A stretch of DNA of 64,000 nucleotides from Cordia subcordata. Taxonomy: Eukaryota > Streptophyta > Magnoliopsida > Boraginales > Cordiaceae. The stretch is taken from positions 186,001 to 250,000 of the forward strand of contig JAPTOF010000030.1 in the NCBI GenBank assembly GCA_028554755.1, given 5' to 3'. This document shows, piece after piece, positions 1 to 9,753 of the stretch; positions within the stretch are counted from its first letter, which is position 1; the number at the start of each line of letters is the position of its first letter. The position numbers were made by a program, and so were the translations under genes. Under the pieces are notes generated by a model. That model saw only the letters and a program-made list of their open reading frames with translations, searched no databases and was not told the origin of the DNA.

Positions 1-1507
1 TCACCATCAACTTCGAAGCTTGATGATTTCTCTTCTTCTCCTTCTTGGCTGATTAACAAGAAAATTGATGAAGCAGAAAAAAGAACTTATAGCTTCATCC
101 TCGCGAGTTGGTCTTGGAAACTTTTTAGAGGAGAAGTACAGCATTTTTAAAAAGGAGTTGGTTAAAAGCCTTAGTTGAAGAGCTAAATGCAGAACGAAAG
201 ATGCTTTGGTAAGTTATTCTTTGGAATCTTCATAGCCCAATCTAAACGAGAAAACTTCCATGGTTGTTGCAGCTTCAAAGTCTCAACTTTCTTCTCTTTT
301 AAATATGCAAAATGGAGCTCCATCTCCTTCTCTTGTTGTGGAGATTAAAATCTTGAGGCAACTCAAATACAACCAACCAAATCCAGTGATTTTGGCTTTA
401 ATTCAGATTATGGTTATGTTCTTACATGAGATAGAGAAGCAAATGCTTTTGCTCGGTCTATGCCTTTACCCAAAGTGTCTTTGCATGTTGTTGCCAACAA
501 CTTAGAATTTGTTGGACATTTTGTCAGCCAAGAAAGTCTACTTATTGGCCAAACCAACACTATGTCGAGAGCTTATCAAAAAAGTACAACTCTATCTCTT
601 TCTTGTGAGGAAGCGACATCACGTTGTTTTCCATTGGATATTCGTGATGAACCAGCTTGCTCTTTTGGGAATCACAGGTCCAAACTTGCTCGTGATAAAG
701 TATGGTTGTTTCTAGCTAGAAATTAGCCCATTAACACACGTGATTCCAGCCATAGACATTGGAATTGGCCTATTCATCTCTCTCATACTCAAATTCCACA
801 TATCAAACTTGATGAAAATGTACAAGATTCTTTTAATTGGTTGCCTTCAACTAATGGAGAATTTCATTTCAAATAACGTGGGAGCATATTCAAAAGAAAG
901 GTCAAACCATTAGTTGGCATCATTTGGTTTGGCATAAAGGATTTAATCCTAGGCATGGTTTTCTTTGTTGGCTTGCTTTTTAAGACTGTCTCTCTACACA
1001 ATTTAGAGCATTGAGTTAGGGGTTGAATGTTAATCCTCTTTTTGTCTTTTGCCATATGGGATGTGAAACAAAGGATCACCTCTTCTTTGAGTATAGTTTC
1101 ACTCGTAGAATATAGAGGCATGTACTTTCACTTACTCATATGCTAGAAAATTTGATTCATTGGGATGATATTGTTGCTTATCTTACATCGTTTGCTCTTC
1201 AAAAACACTTAAAGCCCATCATCTTGAAGCATCTACTTGGAGCATCCATCTATCACATTTGGTTTGAAAATTTTTAATGATGTTATTTTAATCTATCATA
1301 TTTGCTCTTTTTAATGATGTTAGAATTCATCTTTCTTTTGGTAGAAAATTTTCTTCGAACTATTTGAATATTGCCTTATGTAAATTGTGGAGACTAGATG
1401 ATATCCTCGTATAGTGCTTCACACATTTTGCGTACTTGATATTTGTACTTGTACATATTTTCTTTTAATGAAACCACTCACTTAATTAGCAAATAAAATA
1501 AAATAAA
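1..1507 (+). mobile_element. L1-type LINE, internally deleted, 5' cut by window edge
   Basis: Bases 1-230 translate in two frames to LINKKIDEAEKRTYSF and VGLGNFLEEKYSIFKKELV, matching the ORF1 N-region of the LINE at 42287-42691 (KKIDEARQIYP, GLGNFLEERYNISKQALV). Bases 240-720 are probably decayed ORF1 that I cannot assign further. From about 740 the sequence is the ORF2 C-terminal zf-RVT region: NWPIHLSHTQIPHIKLDENV, then a cysteine/histidine cluster FCHMGCETKDHLFFEYSF near 1050-1100, where the last cysteine has become Tyr. EN and RT are missing. The 3' end is an A-rich tail of AAATA-like units at 1488-1507. Stops and shifts throughout make it a dead copy. Confidence 0.8.
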
Positions 1508-1572
1508 ATCTGCCCCCACAGTGATTCAAGCTTCCTTGTAAAAGTGTGAAGTGAAACCATCTGAGCCCAGAC
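1508..1572 (-). pseudogene. LINE ORF2 RT fragment, continuation of 4836-5815
   Basis: On the minus strand this reads SLGSDGFTSHFYKEA, the conserved start of the LINE reverse transcriptase (compare SSGPDGFTSQFYM in the copy at 52428-53924). It begins exactly where the minus-strand frame at 4845-5276 stops (LFSLNLNSS). I infer that both belong to one LINE that was split by the insertion of 1573-4835. The 3' end of the fragment abuts the A-rich tail of the preceding plus-strand LINE with no other DNA between. Confidence 0.65.
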
Positions 1573-2310
1573 TTTTTTTTTTGCGTGAAAAGTGATGTAT
1601 CAAATGAAAAATATGTACAAAAAGAGTCAAAGGATGTACAAAAGTGGGGGGAATTTAATTCAACATAGCCTTAATCCCCAATGTTTACAAATAGTCTTAT
1701 TGATACAAGAAGAAGTGAAATGCTTTCCAATTGAACATTTAAGTCATACATGGTTGAACATGGATGAGAAAATTTGCTCCTCCGTTTTTGCTCCTTTGCT
1801 GAATTCTCGATTGTTTCTTTGCAGCCAAATAAAATAGACTATTGCTCCTAAGAGATGTTTGATGATTGTTGCTTTGAGGTTGTCTTCAAGGGCATGTAGA
1901 GTGAAAAAGGTAATGACCTCATCCCATGAAAGTGATGGATCCTTGATACATGTCAACTTGAGTCCTTTTTGCCAAATCCTTTGTCTCACAAGAAAAATTA
2001 GAAAAGATGCAATTTGTATTAATTTCCATTCCCTAAGTAAGCATTCAGAATTTTGTGGTGACACGATCATGCATTGCAAGCCAAGTGATGAAGCATGCCG
2101 TAGCGTGTGATTTTTGTACCAAATGATATTGTGCCATTCAATTTTACTTCTTCTTCTATGTAAATGCTCCTAAGTGTGTTTGAAAGAGAATTTTCCATTC
2201 TTGGAAAGACCCCAAAAGAAAGTATTCAAGGTGTGCTAAATGAGGGCAAAGTTTGGGGTGGGGATATGTAAAAGTTGTATAGGCCAATTCCAAGAACCAT
2301 TGGAGAAGAG
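1573..2310 (-). mobile_element. 5'-truncated L1-type LINE, 3' part (rest at 4671-4835)
   Basis: It starts with a 10-T run at 1573-1582, the poly(A) tail of a minus-strand LINE. The open stretch 1744-2079 (111 codons) encodes the end of the zf-RVT region (LTCIKDPSLSWDEVITFF, then ATIIKHLLGAIVYFIWLQRNNREF), the usual C-terminus of the LINE ORF2 proteins in this window. The element continues after the solo LTR, at 4671-4835 (HFWLDKRHENGILLEHWSNN). It lacks EN and RT and is 5'-truncated near 4835. Confidence 0.8.
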
Positions 2311-4665
2311 TGATATGCTATTTGAGTAGCACAAGCCTGAATAGCCCGCAAGTGCACGGGTTGCATGTAACACAGTGTGTGCGAGTGCGGGGTCCAATCC
2401 ATAGGGAGGCCTAACGTGAGTAGTGTTCTAAGCTAAGCGAGTCCTAAAGAGCTACGTGTTGGAACCTAAACTACACTGTTTTTGGGGATTTTTGGTTTAA
2501 AGGGAGCTCGAAAAAGTAAAGCTAAACTAAGGACAAGGAAATAAAAGATGTATGTGTGTGAAGGGGGAATCAAGTGATCTAAGGCGATTCAAACGTCGAA
2601 AATGGGAGACTAAGGTGATTACGTCTTGTTTATGGTGATTACTACATCTTTCTAGGGTTGCTTGATGGATTATACTAAGTGCTCTAATCTAGACCTATAA
2701 ATAGCCTTCTAATTGGTACCCTAAGCCTTAGTGCGGGTCCGTCCCTAGGTGGCGATGCCTAGCAATACGGCGTAGTCTTTATGACTTAGGAATTAGGGCT
2801 AGCCAATAAGATTCTAGGTGAGTGTAGATCGATCTAACCCAAACAGTTAGTCCTCTAATTAGTTCCCCAATTTGGCCCTAGGACTTGGTGCGAGTCCGTC
2901 CCTAAGCTTTACCTAATTCTATCTTCATAGATTTCTCGAGATATTTTCTTACGAAGTTTTGTTATAGCATCTATAACTACTTCCGGTTTAGGTGGACAGC
3001 CAGGCAAATAAACATCTATAGGAATTAGCTTATCGAACCCCCGAACAGTACTATAAGAATTGGTACTGAACATCCCCCCTGTAATTGTACACGCTCCCAT
3101 AGCAATAACATATTTTGGTTCCGGCATTTGCTCATATAATCTCACTAAAGAGGGGGCCATTTTCATTGTTACTGTTTCAGAGCTACGGTTTAGTCCATAT
3201 GAACCTAGGGTGTTAGGGTGGACTAGCTAGCCTTCCTAAGTGAACTAACGTCAACTAAACCCATCTGGACTCCTATTGGCTAGATTTAAAGCCAAAAGGG
3301 GACTCGACCTAGGCTAGTTACAAGTTTTGTACCATCGATCGCATCACAATATCGGGTATTAACATTTAAGTGCAAAGAAAACACATCTAGGCCATGGAAT
3401 TTGAGAATACTCTGGAATATTCTACTACTAAACACATAGACATGCTTAGATTACACCAATTTAAGCTATAGTACCCGACATGTATGCAATAGAAGCTATT
3501 CATGCTATTAAGTATGTAAACACACAAATAGACATGCATATAAACATACCCATTTCATGTAATCATCACACAAACACATAGACATGCTATCATAACGATT
3601 TAGAGATGGTTAATAGCATAATAGACTTTAATATACATATGCTACATGATTGAGGCATTTCAACAAACACATAGACATGTATGTAAAATAGCCTTTGAAG
3701 CCCTAAGCATAAAGCATATATACATAAATCCATCAAGTTACCATTAATAAAAAGTAGTATTCAATCCATAAATATCACCCTACATAGCTCTAATCAAACC
3801 TAATTAGACTTAGGATAAAAGAGAGATACCTTTCTATCCATAGCCAAGCTTTACAATCCATGAGCTATACCCCAAATCCTACTATTTGATCCTCTTGGAT
3901 CCTTGATTCCAAGTGTTAAATATGTCTAGAAATGAGTGTGTGAGGTGATTTTTGGTGGATTTTGGGTTTTGGGAAATGGGTGTTTGATTTGGGTGTTGTT
4001 CTTCTTCAAAAAGGCTGAAAAGTGGCTTAAATAGAACTTTCAGTGCATCCAGCCAGGGGCCTAACCGGTCGTCCGGCTTTGGGGCTAAGTGATCTGGCTA
4101 AAATTGGCCTAGAGTCTGATCCGGCAAGATGAGCTCAGCTGGTCGACCGGTCTTGACAGGAGGTCAACCGGTCTTGACAGTAAAATGTCCATATCTTCCT
4201 TGTTTTGGCTCCGATTCGCGCACTATTTTTTTTTCATGGCTTCATATCATTGTGGCGATCTCCCAAACCATCTTTTGCAACCTAAAACATGTCCAAAATT
4301 TATCCATGTTCTTTTTAGGTTGCAAGCTCCAAATTTGGCTCACGTTGCGTTCGGTTTCGTCTCGATTGCTCCTTCTTTCGCCCGGCCACTTCCAAATGCA
4401 CTTTTCTTCATTCCTTTATGTCTAAAACACCCTTGGCTTTGTTCCACAAACCAATCACCCTCAATCAAGCTTTAGTTATCTCTCCAAATCACACCTAAAA
4501 CAAGCAATAAATGCGCATTAGTGTAGCATTTAAGTCTTAACTTCAACTATGAACATGTAAACTCTAATATGCACAAGTATGACCTAAATGCTATACTAAT
4601 ACACCAAGTGAAGCTCAAAACAAGTATATACTTTCAATACATAAACATACAAAACAAGCACATCA
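2311..4665 (-). repeat. Solo LTR of an Athila-like Ty3/gypsy element
   Basis: The LTR begins TGATATG and ends CACATCA, and is flanked by a perfect 5-bp target duplication AAGAG (2306-2310 and 4666-4670). It sits inside a minus-strand LINE whose sequence resumes on both sides. No internal domain is present, as expected after LTR-LTR recombination. It shares blocks with the other LTRs of this family: a GTGCGGGGTC start region, a 'gtgcgggtccgtcccta' block, a TTGGCT...AGCCAA palindrome (3276-3295) and repeated ACATAGACATG words (3434-3680). Its 2355 bp include a plastid insert of about 270 bp and a partial tandem duplication with a period of 157 bp (2737 versus 2894). Confidence 0.92.
2909..3178 (-). 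pseudogene. ndhK: Plastid-derived ndhK fragment (NUPT)
   Basis: The minus strand encodes an uninterrupted 85-codon piece of NdhK, the NuoB/PSST-like subunit of the chloroplast NDH complex. Recognisable blocks are [41 protein letters not shown] and [19 protein letters not shown], including the GACTITGG and LPGCPP cysteines of the Fe-S cluster fold. The natural protein starts well upstream (the insert enters near TVTMKMAP) and continues a little past EDRIR, so this is an internal fragment without its own start. Both ends pass into LTR sequence of the surrounding solo LTR: the 'gtccctaa' block on the left and 'gagctacgg' on the right. It is a nuclear copy of plastid DNA, not a working gene. Confidence 0.92.
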
Positions 4666-4670
4666 AAGAG

Positions 4671-4835
4671 ATCTCTTACCTTTGCATGTAGAGGTGGATG
4701 ATTACAATTGTTGCTCCAATGTTCAAGAAGAATTCCATTTTCGTGCCGTTTATCAAGCCAAAAGTGTGTGTTTCTTTTATCTCCAAGAGAGTGCACAATA
4801 TGGTTTCTAATAGAAGTTCGGCACTTGAGGAGTTT
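4671..4835 (-). mobile_element. Continuation of the LINE at 1573-2310, beyond the solo LTR
   Basis: The minus strand reads TSIRNHIVHSLGDKRNTHFW, LDKRHENGILLEHWSNN and HPPLHAKVRDLF. This is the region between RT and zf-RVT in the LINE ORF2 proteins of this window. It joins 2310 once the solo LTR and one copy of its AAGAG duplication are removed. Its 5' truncation point lies near 4835-4845, where the sequence changes to RT N-terminal sequence of another LINE. Confidence 0.75.
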
Positions 4836-5815
4836 CTTGATAATCTAACTTGAGTTTAAATTAAGAGAAAAAAGAGTTTCTATGATCTCTTCGGAGGTAA
4901 TAGGGGTGGCCAATTTGTTGATGCAATCATCATCAATTTTCTTGCCAAGAATCTCCTTGATGATGTCCACATTTGCATTAGATTGAGAAGGAGTGCCAAT
5001 AAGTTTCTTGAAAACCTTGAGGAACTCTGCTTTAATCCCATCAATTGATGTGATAAGAAACCCATTTTCATTATTGATGGCATGGATGGTGTTCTTACAT
5101 TTTCTCTCCTTGATAATGTTGTGAAAGTATTTTGTATTTGCATCACCCTCCTTCATCCATTGAATCCTAACTTTTTGGTGAAGCATCTTCTTGAATGTGA
5201 CTTCAAGCTCTTCAATATTCACCATAAGCTCTTTCTCCTTAAGTAGAATATCATTAATGAGACAACCATTGAGCATGTTGTCTTGACCAATCTAAAGAGA
5301 ATTTCTAAGCTCATTAAGTTGAGGGGAAATGCAAGAGAAATGCTTCTTGTCAAATTCTTTTAAAGCTTTTTTGAGCAACTTTTGTTTTTGATAAAGAATG
5401 AACATTAGGGTCCTAAAAACTTAGGCACCCCATTACTCATGAATAATTTGCAAAAATAAACCATGAGAGGTCCAAGCACTGTAGAACTTGAAAAGTTTAG
5501 GAGAAGAATGCCTTGCCTTATGAGTATGTGCAATAATTGGGCAATGGTCTGAGGCACTTGGTTGGCCAATAATAGGATGAGAATCTTCAACACATTCCAT
5601 CTAAGTAGAGTTTGACCAAGGCTCTATCCAATTTGCAAGCAATGAGATTTCCACGAGTGTTGCGGTTGGTCGATGTAAAATAAGGCCCAATTGATTTGAG
5701 CTCGACTAAACTTGAATAAGTGACACAATTCTTAAAGCTCCAAGCACTAGAAGGGATAGTTGAGTAAAAGGATCTTTCTCCACAATAAAAAATTTCATTA
5801 AAGACATGAACCTTA
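4836..5815 (-). pseudogene. LINE ORF2 fragment: endonuclease to RT start (inverted 5' part of a LINE)
   Basis: Reading leftwards from 5815, the first part is the apurinic-like endonuclease: HVFNEIFYCGERS (normally GDFNE), IGPYFTSTNRNTRGN and KLDRALVKLYLDGMC. The next part is the linker (frame 4845-5276: FKKMLHQKVRIQWMKEGDAN, TKYFHNIIKERK) up to LFSLNLNSS at the RT entrance. Several stops separate the frames. The RT core is absent apart from 1508-1572. At about 5815 it meets a plus-strand LINE piece head-to-head. EN upstream in inverted order and zf-RVT downstream in direct order is the arrangement that twin priming would leave. Confidence 0.8.
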
Positions 5816-6164
5816 CTTTTATGCTCAAAATGTTTTGGAGAATCTATGCTTATCAAGACACCCTCTGGAGCAGATGGTTTCATGCAAACTACATAAAGAG
5901 AGCTCTATTTGGACTCTTAGCCTCAAGAAGGATGCTAGTTGGATCCTCAAGTGTACGCTCAATTGCCGTCCTTTTGCAAGAGAAGCTATCAGTCACAAAG
6001 TTGGAAATGGAAGAAACACTTTCTTTGGCTTGATAATTGGCACTCGGCTGGTTTTCTTCATTATCATTGGAGTATTACCTTTCCAACTCCTCCACTTCAT
6101 GCAAAGGTGTGTGACATTTTCATAAATAATTGTGTGGATCTTACAAAGTGGGTAATGCTTATAT
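5816..6164 (+). pseudogene. LINE ORF2 fragment, RT/zf-RVT boundary
   Basis: The plus strand reads MLKMFWRIYAYQDTLWSRWF then HANYIK, followed in other frames by SVWKWKKHFLWLDNWHSAGF and PTPPLHAKVCDIF. This is the segment after the RT thumb in the LINE ORF2 family here (compare MLKTFCRMYAHRNTLWNRWI at 51118-51495). It has frameshifts. Its 3' half is missing because it runs into an LTR fragment near 6165. Confidence 0.8.
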
Positions 6165-7005
6165 TAATGTCTACTTGTATGTTTGCATGCCTAGTAGTAA
6201 AAATGACCTCAATATTACATACATGTTAGCTCAAAAGTGCTTTTAATGGTGTAACCAGTATGGCAATGTTTGGTAGTCAAATAGGCCCCTTTATTCGTGA
6301 ACACCTTGTCCTAGAACATGTATGATTGCACTAATAGGTCAAATCCCGATATAGTGACCCTAGAATAACAAGGCATAATTAAAGGCTAGTCTAAATTGAG
6401 TCTCTTTTGGCTTTAAATCTAGCCAATAGGTTCCCGGGTAGATTTAGTCGACTCTAGCGACACTAGGTCTTGGCTTTAGCCAATGATTTAGGTACTAGGA
6501 TAGGTTTGTTCTAGGTCACCTAGGAAGCTGGTTAGTCAGTCTTAAGGCCTTAGGTCATAAAGACCACACCATAGCTCTAGGTGGTGTTGCCTAGGGATGG
6601 ACCTGCACCAAGTCCTAGGGAGAAATTAGGAGATTAACTAAACAACCCAGTAAAAGAGCAATTGATGATTAAGCCATTCCATGTAATCCCATAATATTGG
6701 AGTCTAGGATCACCCATTAGCAAGTAGATGTGACCCTAATCCTTTTCAGTTGTTAGTTCTCTCTAGATAGCTTGTCTCTAAACTTTCCTTTCCTATAGTG
6801 TAGTTTCATTTTCTTTAGTTAGAGCTCCTGACCATCCAAAAATACCAAAAATAATTAGTTTAAGTTTTCTTTTTGGCATTCTTTAGGACACATACGTAGA
6901 ATCCATCCTACAACATAGCTTTCTTATATTTCGACACCCGTTCTTGCACACACTACATTGCATCGATCTGTGTCTTTGTCGGTCTTTAGAGTTTGCACTC
7001 GAGAG
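6165..7005 (+). repeat. Athila-type LTR fragment 'E', opposite orientation to its relatives
   Basis: The sequence from about 6174 is the reverse complement of the LTR blocks seen at 36480-36680 and 22000-22300: 'gtttgcatgcct', 'ttacatacatgttagct', 'gatgtttggtagtc'. It then carries TTGGCT/AGCCAA palindromes (6407-6426 and 6470-6483), the reversed 'gtccgtcccta' block near 6590-6620 and the reversed LTR end ('ttcttgcacacactac', then 'tttagagtttgcac') up to about 7005. The outer half of the LTR is missing. The right boundary is uncertain by about 60 bp. Confidence 0.75.
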
Positions 7006-7077
7006 ATAAACTATTAGCATAGGTTACCTGATGCTCGTTAATAGCTTAAGAGGTGGTTAAACCTCTTAGATTTTTAA
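7006..7077. other. Short unassigned junction sequence
   Basis: This lies between the end of LTR fragment E and the first base clearly matching Athila gag-pol (from about 7078, matching 28303). I see no gene or motif in it. Confidence 0.4.
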
Positions 7078-7128
7078 GCTTAGGCGGAACGTCTTTGGTG
7101 CAAATACTACTCACTCTCTCCATAAGCT

Positions 7129-7843
7129 TCACCCTATCAGGTAAGCGGGTGGTCTGCCTCGTCTAATGCACAAATCTCTAAAAAATTTGGCATAAGCCGG
7201 TATCTTCTTAATAGCCTCAACTAAAGGTAAAGTGACATTGATATCCTTAAGAGGCTCTAAAATCCTCGATTCTTTTTCATCCTCAACTTTCTTTGACCTC
7301 TCCAACGCTAAAGGAAAAGGAGCTCTTAGAGCAATATCATGAGATTCAACAACCTGTTTCCCTTCTTTATGTAGTAGATCAACACTCACCTTAATGTGAT
7401 TTTTCTCTTTCTCTTCAAACTCTCTAGCCATCTCCTTAGGCACACTTGTCTTTTCATCAACACATGTTGTTTTGGGCCTAGCTCTATTCGTAGATTCTTT
7501 CACCTGATTATCTATAAACCTACCACTTCTTAAGGTCATAATGGCCTTAGCTTGTGCATAATCATTCGAAGAAGGGCTAGATGTGCTACAAGGATCTCTA
7601 TGACGTGACTCACGATAAATAGGTAGCTTTCTTGGGTCTCTACTACAAACTTGTTCCGCAAGATGTCCTACTTGGCTCTTTAACTCTCCAGTCATGCTTT
7701 GAAACATATGATTTTGGGACTCTATCATTTGTTACTAAGCCTACACATCCCAGTGAGTAAATCAATCCTGCAGTCAACTACAAGTTGAACAGGTGGAATG
7801 AAACTAACAAGCGTAGATTGGAACGAACTTGGAAGGCTAGGAG
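7129..7843 (-). pseudogene. Athila-A gag, C-terminal part
   Basis: The frame 7129-7728 (199 codons) contains GHLAEQVCSRDPRKLP, AKAIMTLRSGRFIDNQV, then LRAPFPLALE, PLKDINVTLPLVEAIKKIP and YAKFFRDLCIRR. This is the proline/charged linker between the gag zinc knuckle and protease of Athila-type polyproteins; element B has the same blocks (AKVVTTLRSGRVVDSRV, PSYSKFFKDLCTRK) at 28334-28870. Bases 7729-7843 continue the same region upstream with stops. It was contiguous with 17060-17341 before the copia insertion. Confidence 0.85.
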
Positions 7844-7848
7844 TGATG
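7844..7848. repeat. Left target-site duplication TGATG of the copia element
   Basis: TGATG directly precedes the left LTR and is repeated at 17055-17059 directly after the right LTR. Confidence 0.95.
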
Positions 7849-9739
7849 TGTTAGGATTAGTATGCCCTAAAGCTCACTTGTATTGACATTTTGGATGTTA
7901 AACAATGTACAATCATTTTGTTAAATGGTATTTTGAGTTTCTTACATATTATCTCTGGTATGTGATGTATGTATAAAGGGCCCTTCACTTGCACTAATGA
8001 CTTGGGTGCACAGTGTGGCTGGACGCACAGTAGGTCCAAGTCTAGATTTAGTCACGTCATAAATTGAGTCCGTAACTAAATGGTAGTGTTAGGCACTCTA
8101 CCGGGATAAGGTTATATTAACCAAGTCTCCTCGTTGAGGATGATCTACCTAGGTCATTAGAGGACTTTCCTGATTTGTCTCAACAGTAGATGTGTCACGT
8201 ATTTGGCAAGACCATTGTAAGTATGTTTTCTAGAGACTTACTATCAAAGAAAGAAAACAAGATACTCACTGCTACTAAATGATCATTGCTCTTAATCTTG
8301 AGCATATGTGGATAAACAAATGAAGTTAGGGTTTGGCAGTTTGATTCACTTTGGGTGAGATCTTACTTTATTAGGATCAACAACCTTATGTGTTGAGTGC
8401 CAAGTTCTAATTAATTAGGACATGCATATGCAATATGGAATCTATGTGCCCCTTTTGAGATTGTCCATATTTATCATTCGAATCTAGATCTAATGATACT
8501 ACCTTTATGGGTGTATCGGTCGTTTGGCTTGAGGGTCGCTTCCGAGATCAAGAGATTCCATGACTAACGATGGCTGGCAATAGGACAAGAGAACCAAAAG
8601 AAAAGATGCAGCTAAGGAGGTGATAGTACACAGGCCAAACGACCGGCCATAGTTGTTGGTATACATGGAAGGGCATTATGATTAGTTATTTAGTAGGTCA
8701 AAGACAAAGTTCACATCCTTTTATGATAAGCTTTTGGGTAATAGCAATTATTATTGGAGTGCAACTTTGATCTTATGGTGGAATAGATCAGAGTTAAAAA
8801 TAATTATTATGTCGCCTAGATTGAACAAGGACATATTCATTATTTTTGGAAGCCAAGGTTAATTATGTCTTCTTGGTCCCTTCCCTAGTTGAAATGACTT
8901 TGAGAGAGTAATCTTGAAAGAGAAATTTCCATATTGTGGTAGCAGCCTTATTGGGCCAAAGCTTGGAATTAGGTTTGGTCTTTCTTTAAAGTCCAAGATA
9001 ACCTAATTGGGCTTGGATGGTTTTTTATTGGGCTTGGGCCCCCATATGGATTATGGACTGTGTGGTGGGCTTGGATTGTGGGGTTGGCCCAATCTTCCAA
9101 GATATGTGCTAGAAAGTTACTACAAGAAGAATTCAAATTGTACATGTAACTTCCATAAAGAATTCAGATTGTACAAGTAACTTCCATGACATGTGGCAAA
9201 CATTTCCTGCTAGGAAAAAATTCCCACATGGACAATTTAAAAGGTCTTGGTGCCAAACTTTTCCTATAAATAGGCAAGACCTTAAACCATTTTTAGCATC
9301 AAAAGAATTTTGTAGTTGATCTCTTCCAAATACTACAACACATAGTACACGCTTATTGTGTATTTTTTTGCTTTAGATTTTCAAGAGCATATTACTTTGC
9401 TTCTTTCCACACAAGAGGCTATTCTTTTAAGATAAGTCTCTTTAACCATAGGGAAGAAAACTAAGGAGTTGCATATTACGACACCCTCATAATAAAATTT
9501 TTTTGTGGCCTTGTTCATGAGCAGGAACAAAGCTCATGACAATTTTAGCTTCATCAAAGGCCCCACACTTCAAGAGGTTAGCTTTACATTTTTTGCAAAT
9601 ACTAGTTATGTTCTATATGTTCTTAAGCATGTGCTTGTATGTGTTATGTGGTTATTTTATTTTCCTAGCATGTTTTCTTGGTAGAATTTTTTGAAAATAT
9701 GGAGTAGGATAGACCACATGCAATATTATCAATCCTACA
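7849..9739 (+). repeat. Left (5') LTR of the copia element
   Basis: It starts TGTTAGGATT and ends AATCCTACA, so the ends form an imperfect inverted repeat. It is about 1891 bp long and has a TATA-like TATAAATA at 9265-9272. Confidence 0.95.
9265..9272 (+). promoter_or_regulatory. Putative TATA box of the copia LTR
   Basis: TATAAATA lies about 470 bp before the LTR end, where the U3/R border is expected. The same octamer is kept in the right LTR at 16568-16575. Confidence 0.6.
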
Positions 9740-9740
9740 A

Positions 9741-9753
9741 TTGGCATCAAAGC
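9741..9753 (+). promoter_or_regulatory. Primer-binding site, tRNA-iMet type
   Basis: TTGGCATCAAAGC begins two bases after the LTR. It differs by two transitions from TGGTATCAGAGC, the usual plant copia site complementary to initiator tRNA-Met. Confidence 0.8.

Noticed and set aside
2909..3166. NdhK-like frame as a working nuclear gene
   Set aside because: It is an internal fragment of a chloroplast gene without natural start, embedded in an LTR; plastid DNA transfer explains it fully.
3430..3690. Regularly spaced short repeats as a CRISPR-like array
   Set aside because: Spacers are unequal, the words are degenerate, and the DNA is a plant LTR.
4129..4475. Two overlapping plus-strand open stretches in the solo LTR
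   Set aside because: LTR sequence; other LTR copies do not keep these frames.
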